DNA from: Lingula anatina
Lineage: Eukaryota > Brachiopoda > Lingulata > Lingulida > Lingulidae
Direction: 5' to 3'
DNA: 34,496 nt
Assembly (NCBI RefSeq): GCF_001039355.2
Contig: NW_019773915.1
Location: 1 to 34,496 of the forward strand
Part shown: piece after piece, positions 11,601 through 23,500 of the stretch
Layout: each line of letters starts with the position of its first letter
Numbering within the stretch: the first letter of the stretch is position 1
Translations under genes and position numbers: made by a program
Notes under the pieces: generated by a model
Told to the model about the DNA's origin: nothing
Seen by the model: only the letters and a program-made list of their open reading frames with translations
The model's database searches: none

Positions 11601-14600
11601 ATAATGAAAAGAGATTGATTTACTTTGACCACAAATAAAGAACAAAATGTGTAATATGTGCCACAAATAATGATAATAAAACTGATACATGTAAAGATAA
11701 AAAAATTGCGAATGGGGATGGTATTTTGATCATGCCTACTATTGTAAATAATTATTTAATATTGCTTCTACTAATTACTTCCCAATATTACGGCAATGTA
11801 TGATTCCTTATTTATGCTACATCATACTTACTTATTTTCAGATGTGAAAATTTCAACCGTTGTGTCCGAATTCCTGGAAATACCACAGACGATAATGTGT
11901 GTTGTGATCAGCAACAAGCGGATATTAACATGAAGGGTTTTATTATATATTTTTCATCGATTTTTCTGTCTTTATATTACGTGCACTGTGCAATCTATGC
12001 TTAGAATCTTTATAAAAGAAATCATTTTAATCTCGTGAAATCAACACTTTTTATTTGCACAATTTAATATTTCAACCTCAACTGGCTTATGAAAATGTTA
12101 CAATTGCAAGGTGTTTTATCCCGGTGAGACCGTAATATGATGAAAATTAATATAATTTCCGTCACTAATGATCACATTAATTGCCATATGTTGTACCTTT
12201 AAAATCTTTTCATTCGTCTTCCAGGCATTGTGTCTGTCAGCCCATTAGAGAATGGATATTTACGCCTGAATGTATTGCTGGTTTCACAAGTAGTGATCTT
12301 AACTATTGCTGCAATTATTATAATCTCAATACTCATCCTTATTTTCAAACGTATGAAAAGATCAAATAAAAGAAAAGGATCCATATTTACATGTCATACA
12401 TCAGGTAATAAGAAAGGGAACATTGTACAGAATAGTTCTAATATTTGTGTTTATACGTTTAAGCTTCGTATAGCCTTGATAGCTGCATCGTGCATAACCT
12501 TGAGGAGGAGATCAAACGCCACTTCAGATGAAAATTGGAACACAAACAGCAAAACATTTTTGTTTGTGTTTGTACCAAAAATGTTCTTATTAAAATTTGG
12601 TACGTTGCACGCAGATCTTTTTTTTTTATCTGAACGTTTGGTGTACCGACTGAATATTTCCGAAGCAATTTTATTGCAACGTTGCAAACTGCCTTTATCT
12701 TGTTTATAAAAAGCAGGTGTATAAAAGTAAATTCGATTAGTGTTGAATATGCTTGTCCAGTGTAACACCCTAGATTAACCAGGAAACAGTGTATTTTAAA
12801 AGAATCTATTCAGTCAAGGGCACTCAGAATTATACTTCCTGATATATCTCATGTTGGTGCCACGGTAAAAGCAAACCTTGTCACTTAAAATGCAGCTCTT
12901 AGAACTATGCGAATCTAGAAATAAAACACAAGCCGTATTACCTCTAAACATGCAGAACACACAGAAAGCTATGACAGAAGCAAAAAATAAAAAGAAACTT
13001 CATTGTAACAGAATTAAATACTAAACGTTTCTGAAACACTTCAATTCCGTTTTCGAACTCAATTTCATCTTAGTGAAAATCATTTACTCTATGTAATCAT
13101 TTCTTTTCATAATTTTTATTACAGTTAATTTATCTGTACTACTTCAACTTTTTGGTTGTAATGTTTCAAATAAAATTATTCTAATGGGTAATTCATTAAA
13201 TTTTAGCCAAATTTCGACGAGGGCCTGCAGAAGACTACATACCGATTGACTGTACGAGTGAACTTTCGTGCCTCAAAGGAACAAGTTGCCCAGATGAAAC
13301 AAATAATCAATATTGCTTGGATGTTGCGGATTCCGAGGATATTCTAAGTTCCACTACTAGAACGAACTATTTGCCTTCGACGGTTTCAACTGAAGAGACT
13401 GTCCTGAAATCTCCATTTTCCTCAACTGGAATGGACATCGTGCCAAGGAAGGAAACAAGTGAGGCGACTGGTTCCGAGAGTACCCAATGTTTCACAGTTG
13501 CAACAAGCACTGGACCTTGGGCAGATCGAAGTGAGTTGACGGAGGAACAAAAGGTGTTGCTAGAAGAGCAGGAAGACGACATCACACATTTGAAAATGTA
13601 AGGCTGTGAAACTTTTTTTGTTTCTTTCTATTCTTGACGGAAATGTCCTCCCTTACGATTCAAGTTGAACGTTTTCAGCACTTATCTAAGTTTCAAAATT
13701 TAGGGGAAACATGCCTACACTAGAATATCAGTCAGCTCATTTTCGCCGTACAAGATTTAGCCATCAGTGCCCTGAAACTTGAGCGAGTGCAGATTGTTCT
13801 CTTTTTGAGAAAAGACGCAACACAAAGGGACACACCTTTGTATGATGAATTTATAAATGCAGAATCACCTATGTCAATTTCTTTTAGATTACCAACCGAA
13901 GACGGAGTAAAACTTCCGGAAGCCAAAATTATTGACGAGTCTTTGCGGTGCAAGACTGTCATTCCAATGTCCATTCCTGAAAGTCTGAATAAAAATCTTT
14001 TGCAGTGAGTTACTTTATTCAACTAAGGCTAATTATTGGGATGTACAGTTACTTAACGGGCTTCGTAAAATAGGTAATGCTATTCAATTTTATATATGAT
14101 TAAGTTTTTCGCTGTGATTATAACTAGATTTTACTTAAGTTGAAAAGAGAGGCAAAATGGCGGATGTCTCTCATGAAGTTCACGGGCTTGTTTCAGATTG
14201 AAGTTTGTCGACATGTTTGGTTTCGGAAAGGACAGCTTTGAAGTATATGTCTGCAGCAAGCAGTTTGGAAAACACACCGAGCCTGAGGTGAAAAAACTGA
14301 TAAAAGATTTGGTCAAGGCCCATGGGATGCTTTGTAAGTGTGACGTCATTGTATCGGTTACTCCAAAACGGTTATCATTCATGTGTGGCAAGAAACCATC
14401 CAGACCGGGGGCAAAGATTGTAATGAAGGGCATTGACGAGAAACACTTCGGATCCCTTGGGGGTTATTTCCGCACTAGCGAAGAAAATTCACCAGTGTAT
14501 GTTATAACCAATGAGCATGTTGCTAAAAAAGGCGTTGACGTCCGTGTGATTCAACCTTGCGTCGCCGGAAATGAAGACACGTGCACGGACGTGCATAATG

Positions 14601-15136
14601 GGACATGTCGTTGGGCCATTAAGTCGGGCTCAACACCATCTCGGTTTGTCGACATAGCAGCCATCGAAGTTCACACTCTTGGATGGCTCCCAGGGATCGA
14701 GGACGGTCCTGGGGAAAGCGTTTTTAATGGTAATATTCAAAGTGTTATGGGGCAATTGGTTTTCAAGTATGGGGCAAAAACAGGTCTTACGTATGGCAAA
14801 GTTACGGGACGTGATTTCGTTGTGAAAACAGAAGGCGACGACAGCATCTACCAGGGGCTTGTCTTCGTGGAAGGTGTTGGTGGCACTTTCTGCGCTGGCG
14901 GCGACAGTGGGTCATTCGTTCGCTTGGAACACGGCAATGTACCCCTAGCTATGGTTGTGGGTGGTAATCTAGAGGATAGAGAAATAGCAAATAGCGACCA
15001 TTCCCGTATTTCTGCTTGCTATCCACTGAGCAAGAGTCTTATGGAGCTGAAGAAGGTGTCCCGTACAAAGTGGATACTGGAGGATGAAGCTCACCTTCAG
15101 TGCTTGCTGCCTGGCCGATATTCAGACCGGTGCTGA
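8646..15136 (+). CDS. TNF-receptor-like membrane protein with cytoplasmic trypsin-like protease domain
   Basis: Predicted 799-residue type I receptor. Exons: 8646-8817, 9368-9482, 10385-10542, 11052-11127, 11842-11936, 12225-12404, 13207-13597, 13732-14004 and 14197-15136. All phases match and the total is exactly 800 codons including TGA. Residues 1-25 are a hydrophobic signal peptide (FPVCFVALSLL). Residues 30-205 form a Cys-rich ectodomain with TNFR-type motifs (TCPPG, CHLCSPGTF, LCPPG, CTECNHGTFSD). The transmembrane helix is at about 222-246, followed by the stop-transfer KRMKRSNKRK. Residues 266-395 are Ser/Thr/Glu-rich and contain a four-Cys cluster (281-302). Residues 396-575 form an unrecognised folded region. 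Residues 575-799 are an S1/PA-like protease: LGGYF, TNEHV with His594, FVDIAAIEV with Asp639, and GGDSGSF with Ser724. No death domain is visible. Exon 5 uses a weak donor (G then GTTTTA). The ATG follows a 3' splice site at 8640, so there is an upstream non-coding exon. Function inferred: ligand-triggered proteolytic signalling. The fusion deserves transcript proof. Confidence 0.82.
9600..9800. repeat. Short imperfect direct repeat in intron 2 of the receptor gene
   Basis: The segment TAACTTGAGAGACCCCTGGTG (first base near 9671) recurs as AACTTGAGAGGCCCCTGATG near 9770. Each copy is preceded by TTTTGTTATAA- or TTTTGTAACA-like sequence. It looks like two diverged copies of a small dispersed element. 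No coding potential. Confidence 0.4.
10602..10626. repeat. (GT)n microsatellite in intron 3 of the receptor gene
   Basis: An uninterrupted run of about 12 GT units, 60 bases downstream of the exon 3 donor. Confidence 0.9.
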
Positions 15137-15795
15137 GTCATTAAGTGATGTGATTATGGCGAACATTTTGTTGCCACGAATTATGACTGAGTCACACCCA
15201 AGTTAGGGAGACAGTTTTGTGACCAAGATACAATTGTTCCTAGGGATTATTCAGACTAGTAGGACTGATTAAAGTTGGTGACATGTGTCGCATATTTACT
15301 ACTTTTGATAGTGTTGTGATCAAATGTCGGTCTATAAAAACAAAGTGCTGCGTCATCTTAACTAGTAGTAGTAACTTTTATCTATAACGGTGTGGCAACA
15401 TAAATATTTAGTGCACAGTGAAAAGCATACAAGCTTACGTGGAGCTTATTACTGAAAATGGAACTATGTTATACATGCACTACGTTTTATACACAAAATC
15501 TACAAGTTCCACAAGGCCTTAAGATAGCTCTTATACTGAGCAACAAATACTGTTCTCTTAGTTGTTAAGTTAGAGAACATTACATGCTCCTCTGTTTGCA
15601 CTGGTATCCCGCAAACAGTGTATCATCTCTAGTATTACTCTATTTCTCTTTACATGAAGGTTTCAGGGGAACGAAAGGCCTTTTACTTCTCAAATTATTA
15701 CTATTGTTCTTTTATGCAGAATGAAGTGAAGACATGATAACGCTTGAGAATTGTATTTACTTTGTATATTTTTGTTATATAATTGTGATAATAAT
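15137..15795 (+). other. Presumed 3' UTR and flank of the receptor-protease gene
   Basis: Non-coding sequence after the TGA at 15134-15136. A possible weak polyadenylation hexamer ATTAAA lies at 15268-15273. No canonical AATAAA is seen within the first 650 bases, so the transcript end is not resolved. No other gene recognised here. Confidence 0.4.
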
Positions 15796-15799
15796 AACT

Positions 15800-16190
15800 A
15801 GAAAAGCACTCAGAGAGCGCAGACCTCCGCCAAGGCAGCCAAATCTCCATCCAATGCCGTTTCACCCCTAAATTTTCGATAGTTTTGATTATTGATTGAT
15901 TATTGATCCGGATCACCACCAAAAACGAATCATCTGTTCCTTGGCCCACTTCTGACAGTTCCAGAAAATTTCATCAAAATCGGTCCGTAATTTAGTTTTT
16001 TTGTTATTGATTGATTATTGATCCAGATCACTACCAAAAACTAATCATCTGTTCCTTGGCCCAATTTGGACAGATTTTGTACATTTCATCAAAATCGGTC
16101 CATAACTTTTTGAGTTATAATGATGACAGACAGACAGAAAGACAAACAGACAAACAGGGTAAAAACATAACCTCCTTGGTGGAGGTAATA
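15800..16190. mobile_element. Dispersed repeat / MITE-like element with ACCTCCRCCAAGG ends and internal tandem units
   Basis: The left part carries AGACCTCCGCCAAGGCAGCC. The right end, reverse-complemented, carries TTACCTCCACCAAGGAGG, so the ends share a 13-bp inverted motif (ACCTCC, purine, CCAAGG). Inside are two direct units of about 116 bp (15888-16003 and 16004-16118). Each holds TTATTGATTGATTATTGATC, ATCATCTGTTCCTTGGCCCA and TTTCATCAAAATCGGTCC. A GACA/AACA simple repeat follows at 16126-16156. A family with these ends is, as I recall, widespread in marine invertebrate genomes. No coding capacity. Confidence 0.75.
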
Positions 16191-18990
16191 ATCATATATT
16201 TATTTCGACTCCAGAATCCATAAAATGTTCAATAGATTGTACAATGTAAAGTACAAATAAGTTTATAGATAAAAATAATTAAGATTTATATTACATAAAT
16301 CAGTTAGACCAAATTGTAATAAACAGTTATTAAAAGTAAAAAAAAAATCCAACGTTTCTTCAATGTAAAAATTAAAAAATTCCTGAATAAAATGTCTTAA
16401 AAATGTGAGTTTTTAATTCCTTTTCTTGCGATTCTTTTCGCCTAATAAAAATTGGTATTCCGTTCTACTGGTGCAGCTACATAAAATCATTTGTCACCAT
16501 ATGTTTTATCTTTGATTTGGGAATTTCCAGTTAAAGTTTGTCACCAGACCGCAGGGATCTTTGAGGACCATAATGTTTGACTAGATCAATTATATATGGC
16601 GGTGCTAGGTTATATAAAAATAGATGGGTTTTGTATAGACTCAACGCGTTTATGAACATGTAAATATCTACAAACATGCCCTTAATTGGTTGTTTGTGAT
16701 TTGCTTTTCTACTACAAACTCACAAAATGGAGATGGTTGATAAAAGAAAGCACAAAGGTTGACAATTTTTGTAATATATACCTGTTTTGAGTATAAAGGC
16801 TAATGATGAGTTTTCCCATGTCGAGTTTGAAATATTACTCTTATCAATTTTAATGAAGCAAAGATATATTTATGATTAAATAATGAGCAATCATATCTTC
16901 GTATGCTGAGACAAGAAGACACTCTGGTATGTATAACGATGAAATAGACGGTATTCTTTCTTATTTCATGCGTTCAACAATCTATAGCAAACTTGTAAAA
17001 AAGATAAATATTTGAAATCTAATATCTGCCATTAGTTCAAAATATCACTGAATAAAATATCATTTGTTTTATTACGAAAAGCAATTTAATTATTTCTTAT
17101 TTTTAGAATTCCATGAACATTTGGTCTCTCTCAGATATTGTTGTCCTGTGAATAACAGCATGGTTTTTCGTTTAATACAGTGAAAAGGTAGATCGTTTCT
17201 AAGATGACTAAGCTTGCAAGGTCCTGTGATTGAGGATGGAAATGCCATGGCTCTTAGGTTAAATAAACGCGTTTAGTTTATACAAAAACAATCTATTTTT
17301 TTGCTTTTACTTATGACTTAGCTGCATGTCTGACATGCATTAACCAGGCTTGTTATATTAGGCTATTTCGGAATTTAATGATACATATAAAGTCACGCTT
17401 CCTAATATTTATAATATTCCTTGTTATTCAATTCTCGCTTGTCTTCCTTGTCTGTCTCTGGTTATTCCCTCGTCTAATGTTAGGAGTTTCTCAGCTGAAG
17501 GCCACAATAACTGACAATACAATCACTCAAATCGATGCACAATTGGTGTTGTACCATAGTTTTACATTAAATTTCCTCTTTCATGTAATAAGATTGATGC
17601 AAGCTGCTACTTTGAGTTTCCTTTCCCTCTGTTGTGCTTCCAGGCTTGGTGTACTACTTGGTAGTAGCTAGTCATACAAAAATCTAGGTTCAAAACATTG
17701 TCTGGCATCCCCCCCATGTTGCTGATGGCACGTGGTGTTTCCTCTGGTCTCAACCAGGAAGGTATTCCCTCGGCCTTTCAATGTCTTTAAAGTAGCTGGG
17801 TAACTGCTTTCACAAAGATGGCACTACCTTTGGCGGTTTGCTTTGGTGCAAACTAAATCACATTCTCTCACCCCCCCCCCCCCCAACCCATCACCACTCT
17901 CTCTCTCTCTCTCTCTCTCGCGTTCGAACACATGAGCACCCTGCACGCTTCTTAGATGCTCAACAAGCTTTAATCAACATCCAGGGAAATAGCGTACCTT
18001 AAAAATCTTCCTACCATGCGCAACTTCACAAATGACAAACCACAAGAGCAATACTATTAATGAACGCTCTGATTTCGGACTAACAGATTCACCGTGCACA
18101 CTGCCACTGATAACACATATAGCAAGCCGCCCTCTCCAGTCCAGTCAACCAACTGAATAAAAAGCAATACATGCAAACATATGGTATTGGTGTCTTTCAA
18201 AACCAACTAAACTAAAAGCAGATGTTAAAGCACATATCAAATTATTATGTGAATATCAGTAAACAAAATCTATCTACGGAACGTTTAGGTTGTTATCAAC
18301 ATAACGCGCAGATTTAACCAGAATTATCGTCTTTCAAAGAAAAATTGCGTCCACATAAGTAATAAAGTATAACAATACAGAAGAGAAAAAGATACCTACC
18401 ATGCTCGTGAGCGAATTTCATCAGTAATGACGGGGTTTGAAATACATACTAATGTCTGAACAATTACTCCTATACCTACCAGAACTTACCACTCGATCTG
18501 ATCTCTTCAACCAAGTTCTTAATTGGCTTAATTATTTTTGGCATCATTCAAATTCATGTATGCAATTGGTATATTATTGATAAAAATGTATTTCTATATA
18601 CAAAACGTGCAAGCAAAACTAACGTGAATGACACCATAATTTAAAAGAACAGTGTGTTGGTGACTTTTTGGTGTTGACAATCTGTTTGATTGTGCAATAG
18701 GGAGAATTTTAGTGCTACAGGTAACTGGAAATTACATGTTCATGTACGGGTTCTAAACTCAAAAGTAGGTAATAGAAGAAATTTTATATTTCAAACCGTT
18801 TTCTCTTCTCTATAGCTAATCCAAATGAACAAAGAGTAACAAAATTTTTTTTTGGAAGATGCGGTATCTTTAATATTGTTTAAACGAATGTTACTAGCCT
18901 TGGAGGCATAATGTAGTTAATTTCATTCTTCCAGAAAGGGAAAATGGAATTTTTTAAACGAAAGAAAAAAATTCACGGTCTCTGTCAGCA
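16191..18990. other. Intergenic or large 3' intron of the mosaic gene, no exon confidently recognised
   Basis: AT-rich sequence with a poly(C) run (17870-17884) and a (CT)n run (17897-17919). An open plus-strand frame at 17378-17671 begins with hydrophobic residues but has no domain or splice support. The minus-strand mosaic gene must continue below 18997 because its last visible exon ends in phase 1 at a donor. One strong minus-strand acceptor (TGCTTTTTATTCAG, about 18152-18165) would give a very short terminal exon (Val-Gly-stop). That is a weak candidate for the gene's end. Confidence 0.45.
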
Positions 18991-18996
18991 TCTTAC

Positions 18997-19164
18997 CACA
19001 GTTTTCCACACTTCCTTCCCACTGACCCTGTAAATTACAGAACAGGGTCTGCGTGGTGTGCCCGGCCGACACCGCGTACCCAGTGTCACAGGTGAACGTC
19101 CAGGTGCGGTTGTTGAAGACAGCGGTGGCATTGGCGACATCTGGGGGCGCACTGCACAATCTCT
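18997..19164 (-). CDS. Exon: sushi/CCP domain, last exon recognised
   Basis: Reads RLCSAPPDVANATAVF, then RTWTFTCDTGYAVSAG, TLFCNLQGQWEGS and ends ENC. A GTAAGA donor in phase 1 follows. Without splicing, the frame would add about 25 residues (FFLSFKKFHFPFLEE at its end) before a stop near 18923. I think splicing is likelier. Confidence 0.88.
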
Positions 19165-19191
19165 CTGAATAAATAACGAATAACATGTACC

Positions 19192-19227
<36 letters not shown>

Positions 19228-20492
19228 CTGTTGAGTTTGGTATGTCTAGGGCGATTCCGAGTTGGGACGATAACTGGATTCTTGTTTAAAAAATAGTGAA
19301 TAAAAAATACAACGTGCCAAAGTATGGTTTGGAGGATAATTACCTTGGCACTCAGAATGTGATAAAGATGACCACGCCCCCGTGTCCTGGCAACGGATCT
19401 GCTGGACATCGGTATTGTCTGGGTACAGGAAACCATAGAGGCATTGGTAGATGGCAGTGCTATCCAAGAAATTCCCAGTATTTGTTCTTGTCGCGTTGAC
19501 CACAGTGGGTAAAGCTCCGCTGCACACTATTTCTGTTAATAAGAAAAACGAACCCGCTTACAGTGTAATTCAGTCTAATGAAAATTGAGAACAAGATTGT
19601 TGGGCCTGGACGACAAAAAGACTGACCTACTTCGAGCTACCAATTAAATGCTTAATTTTTAAAAGATGTATTATCATAGAAATTGTTCATAAATACAAGT
19701 TTTGATAAAGAATATATAATATGAAAGCAATATATGTCACTTTCACTATTTAAAACACGCGGTTAAGAGTTTCGTTATTGATTGTGACATTGTATATATA
19801 TATATATATACATATATAGGCCTACATGTACATATCTCGTCCCGACTACTAAAAAGCAACCCAAGTTACGGTAGGTTAATTAGTTTTAACGTACGTTCGC
19901 ATCCCTGGGCAGGGATATCCCCCATCCATTGCTTCTGAACACATCTCAAGATGTCTGTTTCATTGGTTCCTGAAGGCAACCGGTATCCATGGAGACACGT
20001 GTATTTTGCAACGTCACCATGGGAACGTTCTGTGGTATTCAGGGCCATATTGGATTTTTGTGGAAGCTCCGGGCACTTAACACCTGATAAAGGTAAATTT
20101 GTGGTCTTGATCATGTGCATGTTTTAATGTCTGGTTTATATAGGCCTACGTAAGCTCCGATTAAATTACAGGGGTACATATTGAATACCAACACAATTCA
20201 TGGTCAATGTCGTATGAACATTTTATTCCACATTCATTGCATTAATTCCTTCTTAAATTTTTACTTTTTGGCAAATATATTCTGTTAACAGCTTCAAACT
20301 TCTTTTATCCCGCCATTTTTGAAGAAGACCTAGATACTTATGTCGGACTTACTCCAAACTCTGAAGACTGAATTCAATAATTCACCGCCGCACGCGTCCT
20401 GTTGGTTCCCGGTGCACGCAATATCGCACATCCCCGTGCTTGCCTTCCCGTATTTTCCAATCTGGTTTCCACACCCGCACACGGTCCCTGAG

Positions 20493-20528
<36 letters not shown>

Positions 20529-23500
20529 GTTTTTATAATAATTATAATAATATTAAATGTGTTTATTTGTTTCTTTCTTTACGACATTAGTTTCATTGTT
20601 TTTCTGCTGTTTAGTGTGCCCGTTTTGCTGCAGTGAATGTAGTTTAGTTCTCTACATTTGAGTATTGTTTACCTTTTAAATGTATTTCATAAATGTACTT
20701 GTAGTCTTTTGTGTGGGTGTGCCGAAACGTTTAATTATATTCTCAAGTTGCACTTACCGTTGGTGACAGCAGCGTACAAGTAACCGCCCTGCACACAAAG
20801 CTCACGACATTCTGACGTTGACGTGATACCGGAAGACAGGATAGTCGGGAATTCTGGGTGATTTGGGTCATCCAGGAAACACCCTACGTCCACAGCAGTT
20901 TCTAGGTAGGATAAATTGAAATAAATCTAGATAATGCTTTAGAGACCCTGATATTTAACGGCATAGATGTTTGAAAAATACCACTTTTTTAATCACCCAA
21001 ATTAACGGTTTCAAAGATCAGAGACCAGACTATTAGTTGCGTTTTGTGCAGTTAACCTCTATCAAAGACCTGCGATGTTTCAAGGCGGGGAGTAACCTTC
21101 TACATGTACGGGAATTTGAAAAGGAAATATTGACCAGCTTTGGTTTCGAAACTGGCTCATCCAAACCATGGATAAGAATTATTTTACCTGAGAATGTATC
21201 AAACTGGCACCCGCTGACATCCAGCCTCATGACGCATCCGGTTCCTAGACAGCTGCTGGTTTCAGGCAGAATTCGGATATCTGTGGCTATGAACGGGTTC
21301 TCAACTTCGCTGTACACAGGGGTATTGAAATCGCTACTCGTTGGCCCTCTGGCGTCAAACTTAAAGACAAGATGTTGGTTATTCGAAAGCAATATAAATG
21401 GCAATGGAATGGATAAGTAAATAAATTAGGTATTGTAAGAAACATCCATCTAACACTTAAATGTATTCAAAGTACTGGACGTTACTTTACATGCGTTTAA
21501 CACACCAACCCATTCATATTCGACTATCCAGTTTTTAACAAAGACAAAACGTGCAGTTTACCAAATGGCTGGTCTAAATCTTACCACAAATACATGGGAA
21601 TCATTGTTATATCTCTGCCAGTCACTGCCAGTACTTGAATCTCTGTAGTGTACTGTAAAGTTCTGCACTCTCTCTAGTTGATCAATATCATTACGTCCTA
21701 TGAAAGGAAAAGATTTTAAGTGTGGAAGCTATAGGCCTGTGATTTCACAACATTTTGTTCCTCGAAATGAAACAATTCAAACTACCGAATACTGCCTCGT
21801 ATGTATCATACTGGCCAATCGTATGCCGTGTCCGAAACGTTTTTCATATGCTTGCTCAATGATTTGGTAGTCAATGAACAAATTTATCCACCCAAAAGTC
21901 GTATGCTTATAAGCTTATTGTACATCTATAAACGGAGGAAATTACATAAAGGTCAGTCCGTTAAATACTTTGAAATAATTATTACATACGATAAAATAAA
22001 GTCCACCCCACCAGTCATGCAGTGTAAAGCATACCTTGTGTCTTGAAGCCAGTGACTATATACCGGTTTGGCAAGGAAAGCTGTACCCAAGAGCCGTTTG
22101 TGTCAGCACTGACGTCAGGACCCCATCCACTCTCACCATATAGTCTGAAGTGGTGCAGGTATAATTTATTATTATATTCTTTATTATTATATTCATTATT
22201 AATTATATTGTTATTATTATTATTGAAACAATAATCCAAAAGTTGCACTAGGGGTTAAGTTGAAAAGCTGATATATGGATCTATGAAGAAAGTTTTCCCA
22301 TAATTAATCCATCTGTTGAGTTGTATGTGAGCCAAAACAGATACCTTATATCAGTACGCGAGAGGTTGCTTCTGCTGGATGATGCCGATATTGACGAGTC
22401 GCTGATCTGATATATCAGCCACTTGTTACACGGTTCTGAAACGACGTATGAAAACTCGACTTGAGAAAAACAATGTCTTAGAACAAAGCCGAAATATGAA
22501 ACAAAATTCTCTCGTGAAAATGACAGATTTATTTCAGTACATTACTGATACGTATATGTAGTTATAGCTTTAAATGATGTCATATTTATAAATAGTAGTA
22601 GAATAATCTGCAACGTTTAGTAATCGTTTAAAATCGCCCCAAACATTTTTTGTATAAAGGCATAACGCGTTTTTCATTTGTATAATCAAAATTAAGACAT
22701 CAATTTTAAGTTTTCAGAAAAAGTTCCTTTTGAAATACTGGATACTTTCAACTCGATGGTCTCTTTTGAAACCACAAGAAAAAAAGTAAGAAAAAACAAT
22801 TTACAACATTTTACAAATCCAAAGAATAAGAAAAAATGGATGGATATTAACTGAGATTAAGCACGGGACAAATACCCACTTGATGGAAAACACTCCACTC
22901 GGATGTTTTGATCTATCCCAGCCGCTGTCACCCAGTACTGACCATACTCCCGGACACCGTTTTTGTACAGGACATCACAGGAACTGGCCACTACTGATAT
23001 CCAAGCTAAAAAGTAAAAGTCAAGTCTTGTTCATATATACTGCCAGCTGCATTACGTTTCAGTGCGGTTTACAATAGACAATTGCAGTAGTTCACATTAT
23101 TTTAATTGTCCCAAGTCCAACTGGTTGCAGCGGTTCTTACTAAACTGGACCTTTTTTCATTAATCACGAAAAGAGATATTCAGTGTATAGTAATTAGTCC
23201 GACTATCTATTTGTGCAGCTGTCTGCTCATCTATAGTAGACAGGTGTATTTTAAAAGTATAAATACACGCTCTCTCTCTCTCTCTCTCCCCCTCTCTCTC
23301 TCTCTGAGACACTGACACTTACTAACTAGATACACTGACACATATCCATTGCCCCCGCAGAACTGGTGTTTGTTTCCAGGACATTTTGTATCACAGAGAG
23401 TGAAGTCGTTCTCCTTGTTAGCTTCAGTGACTGTCTTTGTGCAGTAACACTCCGAGGAGGACACACTGGCGTAGGCACGAGACAAGCCACGGCAGTACTC

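Noticed and set aside
12230-12709. Long plus-strand ORF through the TM exon into the following sequence, and overlapping minus-strand ORFs
   Set aside because: Only 12225-12404 fits the phases of the receptor. The rest is intron. The minus-strand frames show no domain.
14198-15136. Reading the protease exon as an independent single-exon gene
   Set aside because: There is no ATG or signal peptide at its start, which is TTG right after a TTTCAG acceptor. The phase fits the upstream exon, so it is better taken as the last exon of the receptor gene.
15137-16330. AATAAA near 16318 as the poly(A) site of the receptor gene
   Set aside because: Too far from the stop and beyond a dispersed repeat. 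There is no supporting downstream element, so the 3' end is left open.
17378-17671. Plus-strand ORF of 97 codons with hydrophobic N-terminus
   Set aside because: No recognisable domain, no splice or promoter context, and residue composition typical of random AT-rich DNA.
18066-18151. Minus-strand terminal exon of the mosaic gene or TM segment after the acceptor near 18152
   Set aside because: In the required phase it gives only Val-Gly-stop. In another phase it gives a short hydrophobic peptide that cannot be joined. Not strong enough to annotate.
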